NCBI GenBank assembly: GCA_013812565.1
Contig: JACCTF010000440.1
Location: forward strand, 1-7,867
Length of the DNA: 7,867 nucleotides
Source of the DNA: Pyrinomonadaceae bacterium
GTDB lineage: Bacteria; Acidobacteriota; Blastocatellia; Pyrinomonadales; Pyrinomonadaceae
Reading direction: 5' to 3'
The notes beneath the pieces are model-generated. The model had not been told where the DNA came from, ran no database searches, and saw nothing but the letters and a program-made list of their open reading frames with translations. Positions 1 to 5,725 of the stretch are shown piece by piece. Within the stretch, counting starts at the first letter, position 1, and each line of letters opens with the position of its first letter. The translations under genes were made by a program, and so were the position numbers.

Positions 1-567
1 CTCGATGACGCGCCCCAACCGCCGCCACTCTACCGAGTCAAAATCTTCAATAAAGACGCAGCAATTTGGATTGCACATTAAAAGCGCGGTCACCGGCACC
101 GTCTCGCCCCCAACCGCAAGCGGGTAATTCAAGACGCGCGCGCGCGGCTCAGGCGTGAGCATCGGAATAGCGATGCTCTCAAAAACAGGCCGCCCAATCT
201 CCGCCGTGAAACGATAATGGCCTTCGCTGATGCGATCACACAAACAATACCGCTTGACGCCCGCGCGTGTTTGCAGGCGCAGTTCGTCCTCAGTCCACAA
301 ACTCTGGTAATGAAGGTATGCGGCAGCCGCGCGCGTGCCGTTACCCGACATCGCCGCTTCCGATCCGTCCGGATTGAAAATGCGCACGGAGAAATCAGCG
401 TTCGAGTTTTCCGCTTCGCCAAGGACAGCGACGCCATCCGCGCCCGCGCCGTAATGACGATCACAGATTCGGCGCACAAACTCATTTAGCGAACCGACTT
501 CGGTAAGCGGTTTCGCCTCGCAGACAACGTAGTCGTTGCCGTGGCCGTGAAGTTTTATGAATTGCAT
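1..567 (-). CDS. dapF: Diaminopimelate epimerase DapF, N-terminal 189 codons (runs off left edge)
   Basis: This frame opens with ATG at 567 and stays open to base 1, so the C-terminal part (about 90 residues in a usual 275-residue DapF) lies outside the window. DapF converts LL- to meso-diaminopimelate in the cytoplasm, for lysine and peptidoglycan synthesis. Visible family marks are KLHGHGNDY (residues 5-13), DRHYGAGADG (36-45), the NPDGSEAAMSGNGTR block (65-79) and the CNPNCCVFIEDFD segment (165-177), which corresponds to the usual MGNPHxV region. The oddity is Ser74: the usual motif is CGNGxR, with the Cys acting as one of the two catalytic bases. The second Cys (ACGTG motif) would lie beyond the edge. 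No strong Shine-Dalgarno sequence precedes the ATG. The 65-base gap upstream (568-632) holds only weak short hairpins. The family call is firm; catalytic competence is uncertain. Confidence 0.93.
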   Translation of the reverse strand, partial: MQFIKLHGHGNDYVVCEAKPLTEVGSLNEFVRRICDRHYGAGADGVAVLGEAENSNADFSVRIFNPDGSEAAMSGNGTRAAAAYLHYQSLWTEDELRLQTRAGVKRYCLCDRISEGHYRFTAEIGRPVFESIAIPMLTPEPRARVLNYPLAVGGETVPVTALLMCNPNCCVFIEDFDSVEWRRLGRVIE

Positions 568-632
568 TGAAGATCAGATAATTACTGCTCAGTGTATTTG
601 GCAGTGAGATACTGCTGAACGCTTCTCTTTAA

Positions 633-992
633 TTACTTGCCTTCTTCCCACTTGGTCTGTGCCGCGACGGCATCGATTGCCATTTCAATTCCATACAACT
701 CGATGGGACCTAGGCTGTCGCGATTTACGATCGTTTTACGCTCGCCATTATGAACAACACTTGTGATTACGGTGGTCGTGTCAATCGCACCGGGAGTAGC
801 ATATAGGTCGTCCATCTTAAGATAACGCTGTGCTGCGATCAGCCTTGCAAGACTGACAAATTGGAATCCAGGTGGGTATGCAGTTTTGCTTTTGTACTTG
901 CCTATAAGAGGCACGTTCTGTTCGCCGGTGTAAGTAGCCATTCCGTCTCTGCGTAGCACCACTCTGTAAACAGGACAGCCCATGAGACACAC
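633..992 (-). CDS. DUF6438 domain fragment (3' half of the interrupted gene)
   Basis: This 119-codon stretch, if counted from GTG at 992, holds most of a DUF6438 domain: CLMGCPVYRV at the start (paired Cys, CPxY), RRDGMATYTGEQNV (residues 14-27), a helix around LARLIAAQRYL (48-58), DTTTVITSVVHNGERKTIVN (71-90) and a C-terminal helix ending in TKWEEGK. DUF6438 proteins are small and usually exported; their function is unknown. The GTG has no ribosome binding site, and seven conserved domain residues (EITLERT) lie upstream of it, so independent translation from here would give a clipped domain. Whether it is expressed depends on how the TAA at 1016-1014 is read. Confidence 0.6.
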   Translation of the reverse strand: MCLMGCPVYRVVLRRDGMATYTGEQNVPLIGKYKSKTAYPPGFQFVSLARLIAAQRYLKMDDLYATPGAIDTTTVITSVVHNGERKTIVNRDSLGPIELYGIEMAIDAVAAQTKWEEGK

Positions 993-1013
993 TGTACGTT
1001 CTAACGTAATCTC

Positions 1014-1172
1014 TTATATACCTTCGGCATCTTTCAACCAGTCGCGAACGACAGGCTCAGAGCGTTTTTCAACTTTATCCAGATATTGATCTATGGTGTG
1101 ATGTGCAAGCAATGCCGATGCTCCGCAACCAACAATAAATGACAACACCGAGATGAGCAAAGACCGCTTCAT
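1014..1172 (-). CDS. 52-residue N-terminal fragment: signal or anchor segment of the DUF6438 protein
   Basis: The start ATG at 1172 has a strong ribosome binding site (AAAGGAGGT) with 7 bases between GGAGG and ATG. The product begins MKRSLLISVLSFIVGCGASA: two positive residues, then a hydrophobic run. IVGC (residues 13-16) fits a lipobox, so it could be a lipoprotein signal; because the hydrophobic stretch continues past the Cys to about residue 23, it could equally be an uncleaved membrane anchor. Residues 24-52 are a charged linker. A second ATG at 1176 is in another frame and too close to the ribosome binding site. Alone the peptide has no recognisable function; it is best read as the 5' half of the interrupted gene. 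Confidence 0.6.
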   Translation of the reverse strand: MKRSLLISVLSFIVGCGASALLAHHTIDQYLDKVEKRSEPVVRDWLKDAEGI

Positions 1173-1178
1173 TCATTG

Positions 1179-1187
1179 ACCTCCTTT
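1179..1187 (-). promoter_or_regulatory. Strong ribosome binding site of the interrupted DUF6438 gene
   Basis: The minus strand reads AAAGGAGGT, close to the full anti-Shine-Dalgarno complement. GGAGG lies 7 bases before ATG at 1172, which decides the start of the 52-codon 5' fragment and argues that the gene was real and translated. Confidence 0.8.
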
Positions 1188-1206
1188 ACATATCAGCTTG
1201 ATGCGT

Positions 1207-1254
1207 AGCAACACTGTTTCTGTTTACCTGACCAACCGCTGCTAAACAGTTGCT
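1207..1254 (-). terminator. Hairpin directly after the carboxypeptidase stop codon
   Basis: The arms are AGCAACACTGTTT (1207-1219) and AAACAGTTGCT (1244-1254) on the plus strand. They pair over 11 bases with a 2-base bulge and a loop of about 24 bases. A second copy of the pairing partner, ctgttta at 1220-1226, can pair with taaacag (1243-1249) instead, so two folds compete. The hairpin starts 2 bases after the stop codon of the carboxypeptidase gene on the minus strand. No T-run follows, so it is not a canonical intrinsic terminator; it could protect the 3' end of the mRNA or attenuate. Confidence 0.35.
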
Positions 1255-1255
1255 C

Positions 1256-3073
1256 TCACGACCGTCCGGCAAAAGATGCGATCAGCACCGCTATGGCGTC
1301 GATGGAACTTCGGCGAATCTCGGTATCTATAGGGTGATTATTAAGGAATACTGAAAAGACAAGCCGCTCGCCCGCGGCGCTCGTTGCGTAGCCGGAAAGG
1401 GTTGCCACGGTGTTGAGGGTCCCCGTTTTGGCGCGAACGTTTCCTGCCGCCGGGGTTCCCTTCATGCGGTTACGCAGCGTGCCGTCCACACCGGCAATCG
1501 GCAGCGCATCGCGAAAGACACTGCTGTAACGGTGGCGATCCATAAAGACGAGCAGTTGCAGCGTGCCATCAACAGTGACAAAGTCGCCGCGCGACAGACC
1601 CGAGCCGTCGTTCATAATAAGTTTGTCGGAGCCGACGCCTGCTTCCTGAAGGAAAGCTCCGACAACTTTGATTCCCGCTTCCCCACTCGTCTGTTTAAGA
1701 TCAGTGCCGAGCGTTCGGCCAAGCGTGCGCAAGACGAGTTCCGTGTAAAGATTCTGGCTTGGCTTCAAGATTTCCCCGGCGATGATGCTTAAAGGCGGCG
1801 ATTGCCGTTGGGCAATCTCGACCAGCGAAGAAACAGTAAGCGGCATTCCTCCACGCGCGCGTCCGTCAACGGTTCGCGTGCGTCCCGTGATGACGATGCC
1901 GCGCCGCTCAAGCGCTGAACGTAACAGCGAGACAAACAGCATTGCCGGACGTGAGATGGCGACGCTCGCCGTGTAGCCCGGATCATCTTGCGCGAGAAAA
2001 CCGCTTACCTCAATCGTGTTTTCGCCGAGCGGGCGGTAGACCTTCAACTCGCGTCGTGTGCCGCGCGCCTGCGTCAGCGTGCGATTGATGATCGTGACAA
2101 GCGGAGTTGCTGGCCCGGTCGTTACCGTGCAAGGTTCACCAACGCGCACGCCGGGTCGCACGAACAGATCAAGCGCGTTGTCGTTAATTGATAGCGCGCT
2201 TATCTCCGCTCCGTAGTACCACTGCAGGTCATCCGCTTCCCAGCCGGGAGCGAACGGCGCGCCCGTAAAATAACTTTCATCGCCAACCAGGTCGCCTTCA
2301 ACCCTCCGCACTCCGGCAGCAGCAATCTGCGCAGCAAAGTCGTCAAGCGCGCGGTTGTAATCGCCGTCATTGAACCGTGTGGCAAACGACGGGTCGCCGC
2401 GACCGTAGACGGTGAGATCGCCGCGCATGGTGCCGGAAGCGTCGGGGCGCACCGGGGCATATGCGGAAGTCGTGAAGCGGTAGTTTGGGGAAAGACGATC
2501 GAGCGCCGCCGCCACCGTGTAAAGCTTCATATTCGAAGCAGGCTGCAACAGCTTGCCGGCGTTTTCTTCATAGAGCGTACGCCCCGTGTCGAGCGACACA
2601 ACCTTGACGGCCACCTGCGCGGGCGCGAGTTGCGGCTGACGCAGCACCTCTTGAATGCGTGCGCGCAACTCTTCGATTGTCGTCGGCGCGACCGGCTTTA
2701 CCGCAAGCGTTGAACTGCTTGGAGCAACGGGGATAACCGGAGCAGGAACAGTTGACCCGACGGGAGCCACGGGTGTGGGGGCGGGCGTGATGGCTCGGCG
2801 TTCGCGTTGCCCCTCCTGCGCACGGGCAGGCGAAAGCGTAGCGAAGCTCAATGCACACAACAGAAGAAAGCAGACAAATCTCGATCTTGCAAACTCAAGA
2901 TTGAGCAAGAACGTGGTAGTGACTATGGGGGCAACTCTTGTGGTTGCCCGTCTCAGTTGCACCCGGTTCAAGTTGAGCGGGTAGGTACAAGAACTGCCCC
3001 TACAGAAACAGGGCATTTCTTGAGTTCGCAACATGCAATCTCTTTGTGATGAGACAAGCTTCTTGTTTTCCAT
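1256..3073 (-). CDS. dacB: D-alanyl-D-alanine carboxypeptidase/endopeptidase, PBP4 type (peptidase S13)
   Basis: A periplasmic serine peptidase that trims pentapeptides or cleaves peptide cross-links in peptidoglycan. Counted from GTG at 3079 (607 residues), the penicillin-binding triad is complete: SxxK at 182-185 (SNMK), SxN at 441-443 (SQN) and KTG at 551-553. The GDPSF-type block (228-232) and NDGSGLSR (490-497) are also typical of S13. A signal peptide lies at about 64-87 (FLLLCALSFA core, ARA cleavage before Q88), followed by a Pro/Ala-rich linker (about 98-133). The start is uncertain. ATG at 3073 and GTG at 3079 both put some 60 residues before the signal peptide, and these are encoded largely by an inserted repeat element. 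TTG at 2908 would give a normal signal peptide but has no ribosome binding site. The gene follows the heptose kinase by about 16 bases. The family call is firm; the 5' end may be damaged. Confidence 0.93.
   Translation of the reverse strand: MENKKLVSSQRDCMLRTQEMPCFCRGSSCTYPLNLNRVQLRRATTRVAPIVTTTFLLNLEFARSRFVCFLLLCALSFATLSPARAQEGQRERRAITPAPTPVAPVGSTVPAPVIPVAPSSSTLAVKPVAPTTIEELRARIQEVLRQPQLAPAQVAVKVVSLDTGRTLYEENAGKLLQPASNMKLYTVAAALDRLSPNYRFTTSAYAPVRPDASGTMRGDLTVYGRGDPSFATRFNDGDYNRALDDFAAQIAAAGVRRVEGDLVGDESYFTGAPFAPGWEADDLQWYYGAEISALSINDNALDLFVRPGVRVGEPCTVTTGPATPLVTIINRTLTQARGTRRELKVYRPLGENTIEVSGFLAQDDPGYTASVAISRPAMLFVSLLRSALERRGIVITGRTRTVDGRARGGMPLTVSSLVEIAQRQSPPLSIIAGEILKPSQNLYTELVLRTLGRTLGTDLKQTSGEAGIKVVGAFLQEAGVGSDKLIMNDGSGLSRGDFVTVDGTLQLLVFMDRHRYSSVFRDALPIAGVDGTLRNRMKGTPAAGNVRAKTGTLNTVATLSGYATSAAGERLVFSVFLNNHPIDTEIRRSSIDAIAVLIASFAGRS
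2877..3042. mobile_element. MITE-like or REP-like insertion in the carboxypeptidase leader
   Basis: TTGCAAACTCAAGA (2887-2900) and TCTTGAGTTCGCAA (3018-3031) are inverted copies, matching at 13 of 14 positions. They bracket about 117 bases that contain a 7-bp palindrome (2929-2949) and a GTAGG/CCTAC pair (2981-3002). Just outside them lie identical direct repeats AATCTC at 2877-2882 and 3037-3042, as expected for a 6-bp target duplication around a 154-bp element (2883-3036). There is no coding capacity for a transposase. The stretch is translated in frame as the odd Cys/Arg-rich leader of the carboxypeptidase (residues about 15-63). The direct repeats sit 4 and 5 bases outside the inverted repeats, which is a weak point; the element may instead be a chance-bracketed REP sequence. 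Confidence 0.5.
2929..2949. repeat. REP-like palindrome gggcaac-N7-gttgccc
   Basis: A perfect 7-bp stem (gggcaac, 2929-2935; gttgccc, 2943-2949) with loop tcttgtg. Palindromes of the form GGGCAACCACAAG...GTTGCCCC are, from memory, common dispersed repeats in several large bacterial genomes; that cannot be confirmed within this window, which has only this copy. Confidence 0.55.
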
Positions 3074-3089
3074 CGGCACTTCTCACGCC

Positions 3090-4091
3090 TTATCGTTCTT
3101 CAGACTTGATTGAGGCGAGCAGTTCGTCAGATGTCGCAGTAGCTGTGCCGATTTTGCCGACGACGATTCCAGCGGCGTAATTGGCGAGCATCGCCGCCTC
3201 CAGAAGCGACGCTTTCGCGGAGAGGGCGGAAGCAATCGTCGCGATCACCGTGTCGCCCGCGCCCGTGACATCGTACACCTCGCGTGCCACGGTTCCGACG
3301 TAAACCGGCTCGCCTCCCGCTTCCAACAGAAGCATCCCGCTCTGCCCGCGCGTGATCAGCACGGACTCGCATTCGAGACGCTTGCGAATCAAGTGCGCCG
3401 CACGCGCCATGCCTTCATCCGTGTCGTCTTCCATGTTTGTCAATCGCTGTGCTTCGTGATGGTTTGGTGTGACAAGAGTTGCCGGGCGGTAGGCATCGAA
3501 GTTACGAATCTTAGGATCGATCAGCACAGGGATGCCGCGCTTTCGGGCCAGCGGTAAAATCTCTGCCAGCACGCGAGGCGTCACCGCCCCCTTGTCGTAA
3601 TCAGAAACGATGAAGGCATCGGCTTCTCTGAGCGCCTTACGGAGAACACTAATGATCGCCTGCTCGGTTTGCGCGTCAACGGGCGTACGCTGCTCACGGT
3701 CCGCGCGGACTACGAGTTGGTTATGCGCGATGATGCGAGTCTTGATGGTAGAAGGTCGGCTTTCGTCAACGATTAGTGACTCAGCGACGCGAAGCGCGCC
3801 CGCTTCGCTCAGCTCCGTTTGCAAACGTTCCCCGGCATGGTCGCTCCCGATCACGCCAACGACTGATGCGCGTGCGCCGAGCGCCACCAGATTGGCGAGC
3901 ACATTTGCCGCGCCGCCCAAGTGGACTGATTCACGCCGTATCTCAACGACGGGAACAGGCGCTTCCGGCGAGATGCGCGTCACATCACCCCACACAAACT
4001 CATCCAGCATCACATCGCCAAACACAACCACTCTCTGGTGGCCGAACTGCCGGACGATCTCAGTCGCACGCTTCTTTGTTAGCTGGTTCAT
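3090..4091 (-). CDS. rfaE1: D-glycero-beta-D-manno-heptose-7-phosphate kinase, RfaE1 (PfkB family)
   Basis: Phosphorylates D-glycero-D-manno-heptose 7-phosphate at C1 with ATP, an early cytoplasmic step toward ADP-L-glycero-D-manno-heptose for the lipopolysaccharide inner core. From ATG at 4091 it has 333 residues: VVVFGDVMLDEFVWGDVTRISPEAPVPVV pattern at 21-49, PfkB signature 1 HLGGAANVLANL (57-68), SDYDKG (163-168), DPK (192-194), and PfkB signature 2 DVTGAGDTV (274-282) with catalytic Asp280 in the GAGD anion hole. It covers only the kinase half of the bifunctional E. coli HldE; the nucleotidyltransferase half is absent and presumably encoded elsewhere. A TTG at 4127 would add 12 residues and overlap the preceding gene; ATG at 4091 fits family length better, though its ribosome binding site is weak. 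It lies 14 bases after the glycosyltransferase, in the same cluster. Confidence 0.92.
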   Translation of the reverse strand: MNQLTKKRATEIVRQFGHQRVVVFGDVMLDEFVWGDVTRISPEAPVPVVEIRRESVHLGGAANVLANLVALGARASVVGVIGSDHAGERLQTELSEAGALRVAESLIVDESRPSTIKTRIIAHNQLVVRADREQRTPVDAQTEQAIISVLRKALREADAFIVSDYDKGAVTPRVLAEILPLARKRGIPVLIDPKIRNFDAYRPATLVTPNHHEAQRLTNMEDDTDEGMARAAHLIRKRLECESVLITRGQSGMLLLEAGGEPVYVGTVAREVYDVTGAGDTVIATIASALSAKASLLEAAMLANYAAGIVVGKIGTATATSDELLASIKSEER

Positions 4092-4105
4092 AAAACGAAG
4101 AATCT

Positions 4106-5281
4106 TTATGAAAGGAACTCTGCGCAAGCAGCATTTGCGCCGCTTCTTTTCAGCACACGCTCAACCGCTGCTGTGACTTGCTCAACTCTGACGCGGCGAA
4201 TGCACTCCGGTTGATCAAACTCTCGACATGTGTAACCGGCACACGGCTGGCACGGCAGATCTTCGCGCACCGTTTCGGCAGGGGCGGTGGCCCACGGTCG
4301 CCAGTGCCAAATGTTAGACGATCCGAAGATCACAACCGAAGGAGCGCCGACGGCCGCCGCGATGTGTGCCACGCCGCTGTCATTACCAACAAATAAACGG
4401 GCGCGCGAGAGGAGGGCCGTCACTTCCGGCAATGAGAGATTTGTGAAAGCAACGATTGCGACACGCGCGTGCGCTATCAGTTCGTTGACGACATCCGCCT
4501 CACCAGACGCAGCAATGACGACGGGAGTTAATCCACGCGTCTCTAAGTATTCGATTAAGCGAGCGAAGTTTTGCGCTGCCCACTTTTTTGTATCAAAGGC
4601 CGCTGCCGGGTGGATCAATGCAAAGGGCACGCTGTCGTCCAGTCCGGCTTGGCGAAGTTTCGCTGTCATGCTCTCTGCCGCTTCCGCCGTCACCGTCAAG
4701 CGCGTCGGCGGAAGGTCGCTGACCGGCACCCCGGTCCAGCCGAGCAAAGCCAATTGTTGTTCAACCGAATGCGTCTTCTCTCGTCTCCACAGCAACGCGG
4801 CGGGCGGTGACATATGATTGTGCAGACGACTGTACTGATAATCGGCGTAACCAACGCGGTGACGCGCGCCCGAACTCCAGGTGAGAAGCGTGGCGGTCGT
4901 GCCGCCATGAAGATTAAAGGCGACATCGTAACGACTGGCGCGAAGTTCACGCACAAGCCGGAGGCGCGATGCTTGGCTGCGGCGTTTGACAGTGATGATC
5001 GAATCCACATCCGGGCAGCCATCAAGTACGGGCGCAACCCAATTTTCTAGCAGAATGTCGATGCGCGCTTCGGGAAGAAACCGGCGAAGCGCGCGTAGGG
5101 CAGGCGTGGCGAGCACCGTATCTCCGATTGAACGCAGGCGCACGACCAGAACGCGGCGTATGTCCTGCCAATCCCAGCGCGCTGGCCCAAGCGGCTCTGG
5201 TCCATCTTCGCTACGGCGTATGTCTTCTGCCCAGCGCACAGGTTTAACAAGCTGCAACTCAAGCGTATGAAGCGGTCGCAT
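4106..5281 (-). CDS. Glycosyltransferase family 9, lipopolysaccharide heptosyltransferase type (WaaF/RfaF-like)
   Basis: GT9 enzymes act at the inner face of the inner membrane and add ADP-activated heptose to the growing lipopolysaccharide core. In the 391-residue form, the N-terminal Rossmann half begins VLVVRLRSIGDTVLATPALRAL (44-65), the conserved acceptor-side block with Asp54. The C-terminal half carries ALIHPAAAFDTKKW (221-234) and FVGNDSGVAHIAAAVGAPSVVIFG (297-320), the donor-binding block. A Cys cluster (C344, C347, C352, C360) matches the CxPC...C...C motif near the end of many heptosyltransferases. ATG at 5281 is chosen because it starts one base after the stop of the preceding gene (TAAaATG), suggesting translational coupling; in-frame ATGs at 5341 and 5320 would overlap that gene. 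The pairing with the heptose kinase supports a heptose role. Which heptose it adds cannot be told. Confidence 0.9.
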   Translation of the reverse strand: MRPLHTLELQLVKPVRWAEDIRRSEDGPEPLGPARWDWQDIRRVLVVRLRSIGDTVLATPALRALRRFLPEARIDILLENWVAPVLDGCPDVDSIITVKRRSQASRLRLVRELRASRYDVAFNLHGGTTATLLTWSSGARHRVGYADYQYSRLHNHMSPPAALLWRREKTHSVEQQLALLGWTGVPVSDLPPTRLTVTAEAAESMTAKLRQAGLDDSVPFALIHPAAAFDTKKWAAQNFARLIEYLETRGLTPVVIAASGEADVVNELIAHARVAIVAFTNLSLPEVTALLSRARLFVGNDSGVAHIAAAVGAPSVVIFGSSNIWHWRPWATAPAETVREDLPCQPCAGYTCREFDQPECIRRVRVEQVTAAVERVLKRSGANAACAEFLS

Positions 5282-5282
5282 T

Positions 5283-5510
5283 TTAAGATCCGCGCGCAGG
5301 CTCACCAGCGGAGCTTTCATCTTCAATTGTCGCTTCGTCAATCAACATCACGGGGATGTCATCGCGGATCGGATAGACGCGCTTGCAATTCACGCATTTC
5401 AATCCGCTTCCATCTTCTTTAAGTTCTACCTTCGCCTTGCATGCCGGACACGCAAGGATTTCTAGAAGGTCCGGACTAATTGCCATTTGTTTGACCTCTA
5501 TGATTCTCAT
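5283..5510 (-). CDS. Trm112-like zinc-ribbon protein (UPF0434/YcaR type)
   Basis: A small protein of 75 residues, or 67 if started at ATG 5486. The core LLEILACPACKAKVEL (15-30) and LKCVNCKRVYPIRDDIPVMLIDEA (37-60) holds two CxxC pairs (C21/C24, C39/C42), forming a probable zinc ribbon, and the YPIRDxIPVML signature of the Trm112p-like family. Eukaryotic and archaeal Trm112 activates methyltransferases; the role of bacterial members next to lipid A or core genes is unclear. There are two plausible starts. ATG at 5510 follows a 10-base perfect Shine-Dalgarno sequence, but with a long spacer (13 bases from GGAGG). ATG at 5486 has GAGG 8 bases before it and gives the usual family N-terminus (MAISPDLLEILACP). 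It is the first gene of the cluster and runs straight into the glycosyltransferase with a 1-base gap. Confidence 0.9.
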   Translation of the reverse strand: MRIIEVKQMAISPDLLEILACPACKAKVELKEDGSGLKCVNCKRVYPIRDDIPVMLIDEATIEDESSAGEPARGS

Positions 5511-5520
5511 CCCTGCACTC

Positions 5521-5530
5521 TCACCTCCTT
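5521..5530 (-). promoter_or_regulatory. Perfect 10-base Shine-Dalgarno sequence before the Trm112-like gene
   Basis: The minus strand reads AAGGAGGTGA. It can fold into CACC-GAAGGA-GGTG (stem of 4), placing the core in the loop and stem. It favours the start at 5510 although the spacing is long; it may also help the internal start at 5486. Confidence 0.55.
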
Positions 5531-5610
5531 CGGTGCGAGAATCTCTGGTGATGAATGACAGGCGGGCCGCAGATTAACAGCTTCGCAGATAAGCGGGCAA
5601 GCCACTGAAT

Positions 5611-5725
5611 AGTGGGCAGCGGGCGGTGAGCAGTTAAACATCAAGCAAATCATTACCAGGAGCGCAGGCGTCTTGTCTTCCTTCCTTTGTGCCCACTGCC
5701 CACTGCTCACTGCCTACTGCCCACT
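5611..5725. repeat. 24-bp imperfect inverted repeat around 67 bases
   Basis: The left arm (5611-5634, starting AGTGGGCAGC and ending GTGAGCAGT) matches the reverse complement of the right arm (5702-5725) at 21 of 24 positions; all three differences are transitions. The right arm is made of heptamer repeats and overlaps the last codons of the P450. The enclosed 67 bases (5635-5701) have no gene. This fills most of the roughly 200-base gap between the P450 and the Trm112-like gene. A loop this long does not suit an intrinsic terminator; a miniature mobile repeat or heptamer arrays inserted in opposite orientations are more likely. Confidence 0.65.

Larger units (their letters stand above)
633..1172 (-). 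pseudogene. Secreted DUF6438 protein interrupted by one in-frame TAA
   Basis: Reading from ATG at 1172 gives 52 codons (hydrophobic N-terminal segment plus a charged linker), then TAA at 1016-1014. The same frame, with no indel, continues for 126 further sense codons to a stop at 635-633. The continuation begins EITLERTVCLMGCPVYRVVL, the typical opening of a DUF6438 domain (ERTxCxGxCPxY), so codons before the first possible downstream start (GTG at 992) belong to the domain. The whole would be a 179-residue exported or lipid-anchored protein of unknown function. The ribosome binding site and signal segment belong to the first half and the domain to the second. This fits a recent nonsense mutation, a base error in the assembly, or (less likely) readthrough. 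Confidence 0.75.

Noticed and set aside
217..489. Plus-strand and alternate minus-strand open frames in the DapF region
   Set aside because: The minus-strand frame from 567 carries conserved DapF motifs throughout; the others are shadows.
568..632. Possible dapF promoter or control hairpin (ctcagtg 588-594 with cagtgag 602-608)
   Set aside because: The stem has a mismatch, there are several competing short pairings, and no convincing -10/-35 pair; too weak to annotate.
2929..3002. Palindromes in the carboxypeptidase leader as a CRISPR or riboswitch
   Set aside because: There is only one copy of each palindrome, no regular spacing, and the stretch is translated within an open frame; a REP or MITE-like element fits better.
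3090..4127. TTG at 4127 as the start of the heptose kinase
   Set aside because: It would overlap the glycosyltransferase by 22 bases and add residues not typical of the family; ATG 4091 is preferred.
3610..4176. Plus-strand open frame (188 codons) opposite the heptose kinase
   Set aside because: Antisense to a complete PfkB kinase, low-complexity Ser/Thr/Arg-rich translation, no family resemblance.
5540..5610. Possible promoter TTGCCC-N17-TTAATC before the Trm112 cluster on the minus strand
   Set aside because: The -10 box matches the consensus at only two positions; no better pair was found in the gap.
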